A DNA stretch of 64,000 bases, from positions 46,776,608 to 46,840,607 of the forward strand of contig OY540809.1 of assembly GCA_961205875.1 (NCBI GenBank). The letters are read 5' to 3'. The stretch comes from Sialis fuliginosa (lineage: Eukaryota > Arthropoda > Insecta > Megaloptera > Sialidae). Of this stretch, positions 27,901-42,900 are shown in pieces. The translations under genes and the position numbers were made by a program. A model generated the notes under the pieces. That model was given only the letters and a program-made list of their open reading frames with translations. It was not told where the DNA came from and did no database searches. Position 1 is the first letter of the stretch. Each line of letters starts with the position of its first letter.

Positions 27901-30900
27901 GTTTTTTCATGACCACACGCAGTTGACTGAAATTAAAAATTGAAATTTTTTGTAATTATGGAAGTTTCACACGGGGATGTATGATTATTTTTTTTCAAAA
28001 TTCCATGATATTCATCATTTAGTAAATTTTCTCAGCTTCAAAATGCTTTTTAAAAAATGATTGTCACATTTTTTGATGCCAAGATATTCAAGTTTGAATG
28101 AAAAAGTACCCTATTAAAAATAAATTTAATCCCATAATATTCATATAAAACATCTGAAAAAAATTATGAATATTCTTTAACAAGAAAGAAAAACTTTTTC
28201 CTTCTTACAATTTTTCTCAAAAATTGATTGTTTTTCGAAAAAAAAAAATCCCAAAGAAAAACTTGTTATAAAAAGTACGGTCAAATCCTAAACGTATACA
28301 AAAAATTCAAAATGCAATTTCTCAGCCAAATTAAAAGATTTTCACTGGAACCTTTGTTCACATAGAAGGTAATAAGTCTAATTTTCATATTCTTTGATAG
28401 AACTTTATTTCTGGATACATTCTAAACATTGAATCTATGATTAAAAAAAGGTTATTTTTACAGGATTATTTAAATTCGAACACTGTTTTGTTTTTCGTAT
28501 TTGAAGGGTTAAGTTAAAATTAAACATTTTATAAATGCTACTAGACAATAGGTGATTATTTAATCTTTAATATTATTTTTTTTTCTTTTCTGTGCGACTA
28601 ACATTAGGCCCTTTATGGTCGTTAAAAACTTTTTGGTACTTTTTTCATTCAAACTCGAATATCGTAACACCAAAAAATTATAAAACAAATTTGAAAAAGC
28701 ATTTTAAAGCTGAACAAATTTCCTACAGAATGGTTATCTTGAAATTTTAGAAAAACAATTTAACATCCCCGTGGGTATCTTTCAAAATTGCAAAAAAAAA
28801 TCAATTTTTTTATTTTTTATTAAACCGCGATTTGGTCACAATAATAAGTTTAATAAAACAAATATACCCCTAAATTCGAAAAGATGATAAAATTTCCTTC
28901 AATTTTCATATCATATAAGTAAAAAATGGATCATATTTGACCTAGGTATCGCCATACTTTGAAAATGAGCAATTTTTTCGAAAAATAAAAGTGGTCCTTT
29001 AATTTTTTCCGTGAGTGTAGTTGAAATTTGGAGAAGTTACTCCTTTATAAATCTTAAGGTTTTACAACATAGTTTCAAAGTTATTATTTTTATAAATGAA
29101 CATGGGCTCTTATGGCAGAATTGTGTATTTACAGTCCAATAAAACACATGATTCAAGCATCGACAAAAGCTTAAATTTTCACAACACGTCACTTACATAT
29201 TTAGCAACAAGTTTCATAAAAAAAATTATACGCATACAGAACTAAATTGTGAGAAAAAGAATTATTGGTGAAAAATATTAAAAAAAAAAAAATGGCTGTA
29301 CTGAAATGTAATGATTTGTTTTTATTACATATTTTTTCATATATGTAAGCATATGAAGTACTAATATTGTTATTTTCATTACATTTGTATGTTCCACATA
29401 TTTTCTAAATAGTGTTATTTAAAAATATTTTAATTTATGTCATTTATAACAATAAAATACTTCTTTTGTTTTTATATCTGACAGATGAATTCAGAATAAA
29501 ATTTTTTCGTATTATCAACACAAATATTGATTTTTTGGCTAAAATTCTAAAATAACAGTCAATAATGGGAAATAAGGTTTTAAACAAAAGTATTTTTATA
29601 GTTTATGTAGTATATAAACCAATTTGACTTTCTTATAAGCATTTAAAGTGAATAATTGATATGTTGATTTTGATCGTTCATTACATCAATAGATTTACAT
29701 TATTTTTGACTCAGACTGTACGTGCCATACATCCTTAAAGTGTTACAGGTTTTTATCTTTGAACCATTGAATATTTGAAAAAATATCTATGAATTAAAAA
29801 AAAACACGTAAATCGGTTATATTATTTTCGAGTGATAAGGATTCACTCGACAGACAGACAGAGAGATGTTGCGTTTTATAATATGTTAGGATAACATACA
29901 ATTTAGCAATTAAACACAAAAATAAATTCGAGTAACTATTATGTTAAAAATCCTTTATTAATAAACGAATTGAAAATGTATGCATTATCAGAAAACGTTT
30001 TTGATTTACCCACTACCCAAAAGGTCTGTAGTAAACTGACTCTTATTGTTTAAAACATCGTTCTGTTTTGTACGTACCATACATCTTTACATGTTTGTAA
30101 TTTTCATAAAAAATGTCCGTTTCTCTGCTTCCTACATTTTTATTTATTATTTTTTCTTAACAGAAGGGGCTATATATAGAAATCGGCGCATAGGGGACAT
30201 ATTTAATAAATTGCATCATAAATAAACTAAAATAAAAGTTCATTCGATTTTACAAAGAAGAATATAAAATATATTGCATACACTTTATAGGTTGGTGAAC
30301 TCTGAACGTAGCATAGCATTATCTGAATTATCTCTATACGTTCTTATATAAAAGGGAAAACTCAACGTTTCATGTTAAAGTGATCACATGACAGGAAAGA
30401 ACCGAAGTTCTGACTCGCATCGATTCATGTTTAATACTGGAACGTATGTCACACTGTTAGAAATATTACCACCGTATGTGTCTGTGGTTCCCGTTCGGCC
30501 TACATTTGACCAAAAGGAGGAGAACGGGGTTACTCATAGAGATATTAAGGATGTATGGCATGTACATTTTTATACGATTTCATTTTTCAAAATGGTAAAT
30601 TTTCTAAAATTCATCAAAACTATATCTACACTAATTGAAAAATTAAAAAAACACTATTTTATTTTCTAAAAAAACTGCTCATTTTCAAATCAGGGCCAGT
30701 TGGTCAAATACACTCGGCGTCAAAAAAATCGCACCTTTAAAAAAATCTACTTCAAACAACTTTAAACCTTTTTTGGAATCAATGATACTTAAGGATGTAT
30801 GGCACGTACAGTCTGAATCAAAAATGTTGTAAATCTAGATGCAATCAACGATCTAAATCAAATTATTAATTATTCACTTTAAATGCTTATAAGAAAGTCA

Positions 30901-33900
30901 AATTGGTTTAAATACTACATAAACTATATTAATACATTTGTTTAAAACCTTATTTCCCATTATTGACTGTTATTTTAGCATTTTAGCCTAAAAATTAATA
31001 TTTGTGTTGATAATACGAAAAATGTTTACTCTGAATTTATCTGTCAGATATAAAAACATAAGAAGTATTTTATTGTTATAAATGACATAAATTAAAATAT
31101 TTTTAAATAACACTATTTAAAACATACAAATGTAATGAAAATAATATTAGTACTTCATATACTTACTCACTTACATATATGAAAAAATATGTAATAAAAA
31201 CAAATTATTACATTTCAGTACAGCCATTTTTATTTATTTTTTATATTTTTCACCAATAATTATTTATTTTCTCACAATTTAGTTCTGTATGTGTATAATT
31301 TTTTTTATGATACTTGTTGCTAAATATGTAAGTGACGTGTTGTGAAAAGAGATTTTTGTCGATGCTTGAACCATGTGTTTTATTGGACTTTAACCGTAAA
31401 TACACCATTCTGCCATAAGAGCCCATGTTAATTAATTTATAAAAATAATAAGTTTGAAACTATGTTGTAAAACCTTTTGTGTGGGTACTTAAGATTTATA
31501 AAGGAGTAACTTCTCCAAATTTCAACTATTTCTCGTTGAAATTAAATACCTGCCATACATCCTTAAACATATGTCCGATATTATAAAGGAACTAACAAAA
31601 TCACTGGGGAATATGAAACATATACAGTAGGGTGTTTTTTTTATTTTTATTTTTTCGGTCCTGCAGGCCTATGTTTTAGCTTTGGATCAAAAGTTAATTG
31701 TCCCAAAATTTCAGACTCATAGATCAAACCTGTGGACGGCGCAAACCATTTGATTAACATGGGAAAAATTACTATTTTACTTACGCGTGAATATCTCGTT
31801 GAAAAAATGTTTTTTTTGAAAATTTCTCAGGGGAATATTTTGTAGAGAATTATGTGCTCAATTCATAAATCCAATAAATTTTAAGAAATGTTTGTTTAAA
31901 AATTATCATAAAAATTGGATTTTACTTTTTATGATAATGTTTAAACGAAAATATCTTTAAAAATATTCGATATATGAATGAATTGAGCACTTGGGATCTT
32001 TTTTGTAATAAATTTCATTCTCTATGATATGCTGCTGTAAGAAATTAAAATAAATAAATTTTTCAACGAGATATTCACGCATAAGTAAAAAAGTAATTTT
32101 TCCCATGTTAATCAAATGGGAAAAAGATTCGGTTTGCGCCGTCCACAGGTTTGATCTATGAGTCTGAAATTTTGGGACAATTAACTATTGATCCAAAGCT
32201 AAAACATAGACCTGCGGGACCGAAAAAAAATCACCCTAATATACAGGGTGTCCCAAGACTGTGTCAAAGTTCAATATTTAATTTATTATAACAAATGGAA
32301 GAAAACTTTAAATACAAAAGTTGTCAGGTTAGACAAGCCGCATATTTTAAAAATAGTTACATTTATATAGGGTGTCCCATAAATGCGTTACAAATCAAAG
32401 TTATGTTTTTTTTAAATACAATGTATATTTTTTTGATTGATAATCTAAAAGCATTTATTATATTTTGATATAAGCATGTGTGGGATTATACTGAGCGGTT
32501 TAGAAATTATGAGCATTTTTATAAGAATATTGACATATTTTCAACAGCTTGTAATTTTCTAATTACAATAAAAAAATTTTGTTCTCTGCTAAAAATAGTT
32601 TTGGCATATGCTCTATTATTGCGATATTACATCTACAAAATTGTATTCTTTGTACAGAGTGTATCAAAACTCTGAACTTAATTTTTTTCAAAATTTTCAA
32701 ATGGAACACTATATATTTTCACCTTTTCGAAATGCTTATTCAATTTTAAACACATTTTAAAAACTATGATAGGTTTTACTTTATCTATTACTGGAGAAAA
32801 AACATAAACAAATGAAAAGGATATAATTTAAAAAAACAAACCATATTTGCGGGCTTTGGTAATTAAATTAATTTCATAAAAAGGTACTTATTTTATTGGT
32901 TCGTGGAAATTACAAAAAAGAAGCCCATCAATCCCAAAAACAGTATACCTTGCTCTTAAAGCAGCCAAGACTGGGTGCCAGTACTTTATAATAATATTAT
33001 GAAAGAAAAATGGTTGGTAGAACACAAAACAAATTTACCAATTATTTATTTTTATTCGTGATATATTAAAATATATCAAAATAAAACAATCCCCATCTAC
33101 GACAAAATAAATAAACGTGATATTAATTTTGAAGCACTTAAAGAAGGAATCCAATTGTCGGTTTGTCTTATATAATAAAACATTGCGTCTTTGATATATC
33201 AAGAACGAAATCGAAAATAATTCTTTAACGTCTACAGTTGTAGATTTTCAGTGGCGGATTTTAATGTTTTGTACTTTTTACCAAAATAATAAATAAACAT
33301 TTACAGATTTTAGAAAGAACGCTATATAAAGCAATATATCTTATTGTTTGTTGAAATATTTTGGGGAAATGATTGCTAAATGTGCTGATCAAAAGTTATA
33401 ATGTCCTCAACCTACCAAAACTCACAATTTCCGCCTTCAGAGGTACCGAAACATTTTATATAAGGTGCAGTGGGGTAAGTGCAGACCGGTTTTTGCATAG
33501 TTGGACTTTGAACCCATATATTTTCAATCTGTTATATAAATACTTAATATTTTCAATATCAAATGGTTGTGCAGTTATTACTGACTAGTTTAAATTGAAT
33601 AGGACGCCAATTTTGTTTGTATATTTGCATTATGATAGGAAATTGTAAAAAATGTCAACTACAGTGCACTTGCTCCATTTTCGGGGCAAGTGCATTACCG
33701 GTAGTTAAAAACGCTTTGAAGCATTATTTCATATGCTATGGGGCAAGAGCAGAATTGTGAATACGCCTAGTATAAAATGCTTTTTACCGCATCAAGATAC
33801 GTTGTTTAGTTTTGGAGTAGTGAACTTTTTAAACAAGTTTGTATTAACTTTTAGTAGTTCACTACATATTAGCTATTACAATTTCACTCGTATTATAATA

Positions 33901-36900
33901 AAAAGAACCCGTTAATGCACTTGCCCCGTTTCTGCACTTACCCCACTGCACCTTAGGTATATTATTTTTAATTTCCTAAATCTAAAGAGTCAACTTTTAC
34001 AAAAAAAATAATAAGTGCTTGAAGAATTAACCAAAGAATACATTTTTTAGAACTTTATATTTCTTTATTTTTTGGTTCGGCAGTTTAAAAAAAAATAAAT
34101 TAAAAGTTAGCTGCACGCTAAATTAGCCCCTGTTAAAAAATAGAACAAGTTACCTTATTTTTTATATTCATTCAGTAGTTTTGTATATTATACCTGTCAA
34201 AACATTTTTCAATATTTAAAATGCCTCATATTACAAATAAAATTCCAACCAAAACCAAGTTGCGGAATTCATTGATTTATTTTATATACTACCTTGACAA
34301 AAAAGTCCACAGCTTCGAGAATGTACCCTTTTGTACAAAGATATCAAGATCATAGAAGGTTGTAATCCATTGTTAAGAATTTCAACAAAATTCCGCTTAT
34401 CTTAGAAAACTTCAAATGCATTATTTTTTCAATCTTAAAGCGCATATAAAACTAACGACTATGAGAAATATACATTTAATTTAACATTGGAGAAAAAAGC
34501 TGCCATCAATAACTGTAACAGTTTCGTATAATGAACTAACAATAAGTAGTGGCTTGTAATAAATCAATAAACTTTCCTAAAACAAAAAATCTCATTTTGG
34601 GGCACACAGACTCGCTTCATTAATAATTAAATCCAAAAATTGCTACTAAATACCAGAACTGTCATTACTTAAAAAATTACTTCAAGTATTTGTTGGTACT
34701 TAAAGTACTAAAGTTTCAAATAAATTTAATAATAATAAAAAATACTTAAGGGGGCAGTTGGGACTTCCAAAAAAAGCTCTTTTTTAGGATTTTTTTTTGG
34801 CCACGCATTAAAATAATTAATAACAAATGTTTTTCCACATGAAAGATATGTATTTAAAGAAAACATTGTAATTTTTTATGGCAAAATATTAAAAAATAAG
34901 TGGGATACAGCAAATTTGGGAGGGGTAAAAAAATGTGTTTTGCCATGATCACTGCTGCTCGTCACTAGATCATCTGAAAAAAAAAAAAAAAAAGGGATCA
35001 TTAGGTAATGACATAATGCTCATGATGAACGAAGGGATTTGAAAAATTTTGAATTTTCACAAAATGGCGGATATTGAAAGTCAAAGTTCTTTATTCGACT
35101 AAAATTTCATTCGCATTTTTAGCTATAAAAAAAATTATAATCGTCAAAAAAAAAATCCTTCGTTCATCCGGAGGACAATTATGAATAGAATAAGTGATAA
35201 AAATTTCAAACCGATCGGCAAAGCCGTTCTCAAGTTACAATGATCACAGTGACAAACTTCGAAAAAATGGTTTCGAGAAAAACGCGTTTAAAGTTTTGAG
35301 TACGATTTGCATGCAGATAAAAAATTTATTTAGGAACTTGCACAGAATCGTCTACGGACAGGACATTTGTCTGAAATTTTCAGAGAATACTTTTGAAATA
35401 TTGTACTTTGAGAAAATGCAAAAAAAATAGATTTTTTTTAAATTCTAACTGGGTCTGCCCCCTTAATACTTCAAGTACTATTTATAATAATTGACTTTAT
35501 TATAATTGACTATTTCAAGTACATTTGAAAATGGCAAAAAGTACTTAATACTCCAAATACTTGATATTTCTACTTGTGACAACTCTGCTAAATACTAGCA
35601 TAAAAAAATCTTTAAAAAAACATAAATAAATAGCCCTCTAAATTCCCCACACTTAACACGCCACTGAAGGTTTTGTTAAAAGGAAGTTGGTTGGTAGGTT
35701 ATGTTATTTCCTGTATTTATGATCAAAGTTAGCTATAAATTAAATGTCGCATTTCTTTGGCACGAGTAGTAAAATAAAAATTTATGTTTTAGTACTTGAA
35801 TTGTAGCACAAACTAGTCTAGATGTAATAATAATGAAATCTAATATACCTACATACGTGCAGTAAGTATAATACCTACAGTTGAAATATCATAAATTATT
35901 GATATTAATACTAACGGAAAATGTCATCGATAATAATGTAGAAATACATACATATATTTAAATATTACTTTATTGCAATATCGAAGATACGAGAAGCTTT
36001 GTGATCGTTTCAGATTGAAACAAAATAAATGTTCTCCGATTTTAAAATTTGAAATTGATTTATCCGTTTCACGTCAACGCAAACATTTTTCGTTCTGTGT
36101 CTGTCTGTCTGTCCGTTTGTGTGTCCGTCTGTCCCCTGAATCCTTGTCACACGCATAACTCATGAACCACTGAACCGATATTATTGAAACTTGGTCGGAT
36201 GGTTGGATCTGGTTTGAGGACGGTTCCATTTCAAAATCGTATGTAAGGGGGAGGAGTGACACCCCAAAATATTTATTTTTTCAAGATATCTCAAGAACGA
36301 CACATGTTACGTGAAAATTTTATAGAATATTTTTTGTAGAGCATTAAATTTCTTATAATATGGGTCTACAACGTTTGTTGTAAAATATTCCCTTACAAAG
36401 ATTTATCTCAATTTATTTTAAAAATTCGTGTTTTATTTTCTAAATTGATATTTGCTTGGATATATTAAATGTCATTTTGACGTTTGCATAAATTTAGATT
36501 TAGATTGAAAAAAAAATAAAAATATATGAAAAAATATTCAGGTGCGTTTTATGAAAAATTTTGAACTAATATTTTTTAGTAAAATTGTATAAAAATTAAA
36601 TGGTTAACCAATTCCAGGCAATTTATATAAACACTATCGGTTTTTATTTAAATTGTTGAATAATTAGCACGAGGAATGCACAGTGCTACTTGGCAGATGT
36701 TTGTTATTTTAAATCTCGAGAATTAAGTGATTATTTTTTAAATTTGATTTTCATAATTTATATTTGAAATATAGGGTTCAAGAATTAATTTCGAATTTCT
36801 ATTTTATTTATTTTATAAATGTATTACCAGAATATTTTTATGAAGGGGAGTGAAATTATAATATAGAGGGGATAACCATCTTACGTTTTTACTGTCACAA

Positions 36901-39900
36901 AATTAATTCTGACTCTACGTAAGCTTTCAAAAAAAAAAAACAACTTTTAAGAATGTATTATTTAAATTCATACATTTTATATATTTTTGTAACTTTCGAA
37001 AAAAGACATGCAATTAACTTTTTATTGTTTTGTTTTTATCAGATCTAAGAAAAATAATGTTTAGATAAAATGTAAAAGCTTTCTACACATTTCTTTTTGA
37101 TGCTAATTTCGTGCTTATTGTTTGAAATTTCTTTTTAAAGAACTCATTGTGATATAGGGTCAACTGGGGTAAAAGTCAAACAAAATACAAATCTTTCATG
37201 TTTTTTTGGCAGTAAACGATACAAATTCATACTTTAATTTTGTCTACTAGATGCGCTTATGAATAACCATTTTAAATACTTACGTCATTTGAACTGTACG
37301 ATACAACACGGACTTTAAAAATCAAAAAAAGTGTGTTTCATTTTTAACCTCTAATTTGGGAAAAAGTGAAACAGGCCTCTAATGGAAAATATTTCTCGAA
37401 AAATTAATCTTCTTTGTGGCATATCAATGTGAAATTGTAACTTTAATTAATATCTGAGCTATACAGAAAGTTATGAGTAAAGAATTGACATCGACTAACG
37501 GATAAATCTGTAGGGGTGACACATCACTTATTAGGCGATTCATATTTTCAGGTTGCTTTAACAAACCTTTAATGATGATGTCAGTTTTTATAATTTTCCT
37601 ATAAACAAATTAGTTTTTTAGTTGCAAGCTTGTTTCACTTTTACCCCATTTTTTTTGGTGTTTCAAATTTACCCCGCTTGACTCTAGTTATGAAATTAGA
37701 CAACCGGTTTATTATTAATAAGCGTTATCGATTTCCAGTATCAAATAAAAATAATTTAGGCTAGGGGTGTAATAGTATCAGTGGACCCGCCTATTTTTAT
37801 CAAGTATTTTTTTCGTTCTTTAACCTTTTCCTCGATCTACTGTAAACTATTTTTTTACACTTGTAAATCATTGGAAGTTATGTGGAGCTGTTGATTTGAT
37901 TTTGAATATTTGTTTACAGAAGCCTGAAGGGAAATAGAGACTTAGTGACTCTTCATGAACAAGCTTTTGTCGGAATATCCAGTCTTCGACAATTGTAAGT
38001 AAAAATGAAAATTATTTTTATTATTGCATTCACTCACTGATTCATGAACGTACAGCCCAAACCCTTGAAATTTTACGAGTGTCTTCCTTTTTTAGGTTTC
38101 CGTAGAAAACTAGGAAACCTTATAGTTTTTTGGTATATGGACGAAGACTGGTAACATAAATGATAAGATTTTTTTTGGACCATAACTTTTGAACGCGTGG
38201 TCGGAATTGATTTTAGTTCACGGATTTGAAATCAGCGTGTCAGAATCTATACATATAATGACATGTATTTTTTTTTGTATTTTAGTCGATATTTGTATGA
38301 CGAGTTGAAGTTCACTGCAGGAAATTTCACTAAAAAATTTTGAATTTTTGATTACGTTAAAAGTATGTTTATTGTATAGAAAATTACGTGAAAAGTTGTT
38401 TGTTTCAAACCGCAGGTCTGTATCTCAAACCGTTCTCGAGATATAGCCTCTCAAAGTTTTAGTTTTTTCAAATTTTTGGAGAAAAAAGGTCATAACTTTT
38501 GAAAGAGTGGTCGGAATTGATTTTAGTTGACGGATTTAGAATCAGCGTGTCAAAATCTATATAATGACATGTATAATACGTTAAAATTCGACACAAAAAA
38601 TTTCGTCAAAAATCGACATTTTTTTAAGGTATACCCCTTTGAATTTTTTCGATTTTTCGCGAATTTTTTTTTTTCGAGTTTTAAGGTATTATACATGTCA
38701 TTATATAGATTTTGACACGCTGATTCCAAATCCGTCAACTAAAATCAATTCCGACCACACGTTCAAAAGTTATGGCCTTTTTTCTCCAAAAATTTGAAAA
38801 AATTAAAACTTTGAGAGGCTATATCTCGAGAACGGTTTGAGATACAGACCTGCGGTTTGAACAGTTCAACTTTTCACGTCATTTTCTATACAATAAACAT
38901 ACTTTTAACGAAATCAAAAATTTAGTGAAATTTCCTGCAGTGAACGTCATACAAATATCGACTAAAATACAAGAAAATAAGACGTAGAAATATTATAGTT
39001 TTTTAATTGAACGTGTAAATTAATATTAAATGCTATTTTTGTTATGAATTTTGGCGATTGCGGTAGAAATAGAAAAATCTAGCTCCGATACACTCGTAAT
39101 TATTTTTCGTATTAGTTAGTAATGAATGTTTTTTCTATGATATTTCCAGAGATTTATCGATGACTTCAATAACTGCATTACCAACAGAAGGGTTGCAAGA
39201 AATCGATATTCTTAAAATTGAAGATGTTGAAACATTGAAAGTGTTTCCTTCAATTTATAATTTTGAGGTAAGTTCTTTATAAAGTATTTTATATATTTTT
39301 TTGGGTATTATAAGTTAAAAGGAATTTTCTTTATAGCAGGTGTGTATTTGCCATAGGTACCATGGGACTTTCTTATACGTAATACTGAGAGTGAACTGTG
39401 TAGGTGAATCTAAATAATTACATAAAAATATTCTTTCTGGCTGAATCATAAATGTTGGGAAAAAATGTATTGGGAATAAATTATAGGTAATAACATACTC
39501 GACATTTTTTATCTGAAACTTTTTTTTCTTATTTCCAAAATAATTCGAAAATTCAAAAATTTACAAGAGTAAACATCCGTTTTCAGTTATTACGTTAAAA
39601 AAAATCACTTGTTATATAATGGAGAGAATAATACTACCTATATTATTGATTTTGTTCTATCTTGTTAGTTTGTTAGAAATGTTTGAATAAACAAAGAATC
39701 ACGTATACAATTCACTGTTAGGATTACGTATAAGAAAATCCCGTGGTTCCCAAGGCAGATATTTTTACTCAAATTGCGCAGTTCTGAATTTGACATCTCA
39801 GTGTTGGTTTATTTTTAGATCAATTTATTTATAATATCGAGCTAAGAGTTTATAGAATATTCTGTTTATAATATAACAAATTAGTACAATATTACTAAAC

Positions 39901-42900
39901 TAACATAACCACAATATTTGGAAACTACATATATTGTAAGGAGGAAGTATTTTGCCAGTTATGTACATTGATTATTAATGCTTATAAATTAAGCGCGATA
40001 TTAATTGAAATTAAATTCTTGTCGTGTTCAATATTGTTTTAAAACAGGGGTGAATTGAATGTATTATTGAATGGATATAGATCGGGATTATTTTTGCGGT
40101 CAAGCCCTCATGGTTTAGCTTAGGTTCACAAACTATACTAATAAATATTAGTTCGAAATTTTTCTTAAAACGCACCTGAATATTTTTTCATATATTTTTA
40201 ATTTTTTGACATTTAAAACGTCAAAATGACATTTAATATATCCAAGCAAATATCAATTTAGAAAAACAAAACACGAATTTTTAAAATAAATTGAGATAAA
40301 TCTTTGTAAGGGAATATTTTACAACAAACGTTGTAGACCCATATTATAGGAAATTTAATGCTCTACAAAAAATATTCTGTAAAATTTTCACGTAACATGT
40401 GTCGTTCTTGAGATATCTTGAAAAAATAAATATTTCGATTTTGATGATTTTGAAATGGGACCGTCCGCAAACCAGACCCAACCATCCGACCAAGTTTCAA
40501 CAATATCGGTTCAGTGGTTTATGAGTTATGCGTGTTACAAGGATTCAGGGGACAGACGGACGGACAGACAGACAGACACGGAACGAAAAGTGTTTATCTT
40601 GACGTAAAATGGAAAGATAGAAGTTATTGAATATAAATCTGATGGCAGAAGTTCATTTTGAAATTTAATAACCGATACGTTAGAAATGATTAGACAAGTA
40701 TGTACAGTATAAAGATTGTTCTCTTGCTCGTATGCTTATGTAGAGAGACACATTGTCGTTCACAATATGTTAACACTTCATTGAACAAAACGAATACCGT
40801 TTACAGTAAACAAACAAACTATGTATATAGTAAGTATAATAAAAACAAACTTGTTTGTCTAAACGTCAAAATTTATTCGAGAAAAGGTAATCGCAAGCTT
40901 TCGATTCACAGAATCATCGTCAGGCTATTAATAAAGATTTAATAAAAATTTTAATAATATGTATATTAGGGTGTTTTTTTATCTTTTTTATTTTTATTTT
41001 TTCGGTACCGCGGGCCTATGTTTCAGCTTTGGATCAAAAGTTAATTGTCCCAAAATTTCAGACTCATAGATCAAACCTGTGGACGTCTTTTTCCCATTTG
41101 ATTAAGATGGGAAAAATTATTTTTTTACTTACGCGTGAATATCTCGTTGAAAATTTTGAAAATTTATCAGGGGAATATTTTGTAGAGAATTAAGTGCTCA
41201 ATTCATAGATCGAATATTTTTAAAGATATGTTTGTTTAAAAATTATCATAAAAATTGGATTTTATTTTTTATGATAATGTTTAAACGAACATATCTTTAA
41301 AAATATTCGATCTATGAATTGAGCACTTGGGATCTTTTTTGTAATAAATTTAATTCTCTATGATATGCTGCTGTAAGAAATTAAAATAAATAAATTTTTC
41401 AACGAGATATTCACGCATACGTAAAAAAGTAATTTTTCCCATGTTAATCAAATGGGAAAAAGACTCGGTTTGTGCCGTCCACAGGTTTGATCTATGAGTC
41501 TGAAATTTTGGGACAATTAACTTTTGATCCAAAGCTAAAACATAGGCCTGCGGGACCGAAAAAATAAAAATAAAAATAACACCCTAATGTAAATATGAAC
41601 ATTTATTCAATCAATAATTAAATTTTACGCGACCAAAAAAAAAAAAGGTCCTCACTTTTATATTCTGACCTGCGGCCCTTAGTAAATTGAGTTTATGCTA
41701 TGCGGCCCAGAAAATTCAGAAGGTTGGCCACATATGACTGTTATTCAAAGAGTGAATTTTAAAATATAAATTGTATTTCTTAATTTTTTCATGTGTTTTT
41801 TTCTTTTTTGACAGGGGGGTGCAAGTGTACCTCCTTGCCCCGCCCCCCATGGTCTCACCCCAATCCACGACTTGTTAAATTTTTCTCGCCACTCACACTT
41901 TGAGAACCTCTGTACTAGAGAGGCTTTAATTGAGTGCCGACATTTTCCAGTACATCCGTAAAGCTGTGCTGACTTACCCGTACCACTGCTGCGCGTTCCA
42001 GCATCCAAAGACCCACGACCCGGTAAGATACGCCGCGCACGAGATGTTCGTGGCTCGGATGCGCGCCGAGTGTGCTAACCACACGACGACGGCGTCGGGA
42101 GCGTTCTACCAGCTGCAGCATCGTTACAAACGTGACTGGCATCCGCTCAACTCGTCGGATTTGGAGAATGACGATACAGGAAACGGTATGTATATTGTAA
42201 TAGTATATTATATCACGAGTCAATAATGATAGCTATTATTACCGAGGAAGCGGCGAGGGAGAAAAAATTCCGGGGTTATAATAGCCATTATTGCGAGTAC
42301 TATACTGTACTTTATCTACGACTATTTTAATTACTTTCATAAAACACAACTGAATACAAGGAATGCAAGCTTCAACAAAATGTCAATGATAAAAAAAGGA
42401 AACACTTACACATCAACATTCCACTTTTAAAATACTGTACACCCTCGCGAAGAGTATTTTTCACTACTTCGTAGATGTCTAATAATGAAAGCACAGTAGA
42501 ATTTTTTTAAAGAATAAAAAAATACAATGAACTCGCTCTGTTTGTCACACAGCTAAGTGAAAGTATTTGTTTCCATAGCAAGTATTTAAAATTCAAATTT
42601 TGAGGGTGTTTTTCACCCCTTCAATGGCTGTTTAGGCACGTACAAATAATAAATGTCCCTTAGGTACAATTGAACTGCAAATGTACCAAATCTTATCAAA
42701 ATTAGTGAGATAATACACGCAATATTCACTTTTTAGACGAAAAAAGTTACAAAATTTCGAATATTTCCAAAACTCCTAATCCGATTAGCACCAAAATCAA
42801 TAGGTCTGGAGTACTCATTGAGACAAACATTTTCCCCAAAAATAATTCAGATTAATTAAACATTTAATTAAACAAAACAATATGAAGCAAATTGCATTTC

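Noticed and set aside
26702-29017. Palindrome as an assembly artefact
   Set aside because: The TA duplication and empty sites in three paralogous family D copies give independent support for a real insertion.
30388-30669. 93-residue frame
   Set aside because: The second half runs into repeat ends shared with other elements. No domain, signal or conserved motif.
8044-38738. 62-residue frames beginning [20 protein letters not shown] on both strands at 8044/8067 and 38527/38550
   Set aside because: Each pair is one palindromic DNA element read from both strands. Differences between copies are not biased to third positions.
41636-41648. Poly-A run after family F copy 3 as a retroposon tail
   Set aside because: No target duplication or retroelement sequence beside it; the surrounding sequence looks hAT-derived.
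41915-42226. Frames on the opposite strand over the hinge exon
   Set aside because: Shadow of the conserved receptor exon.
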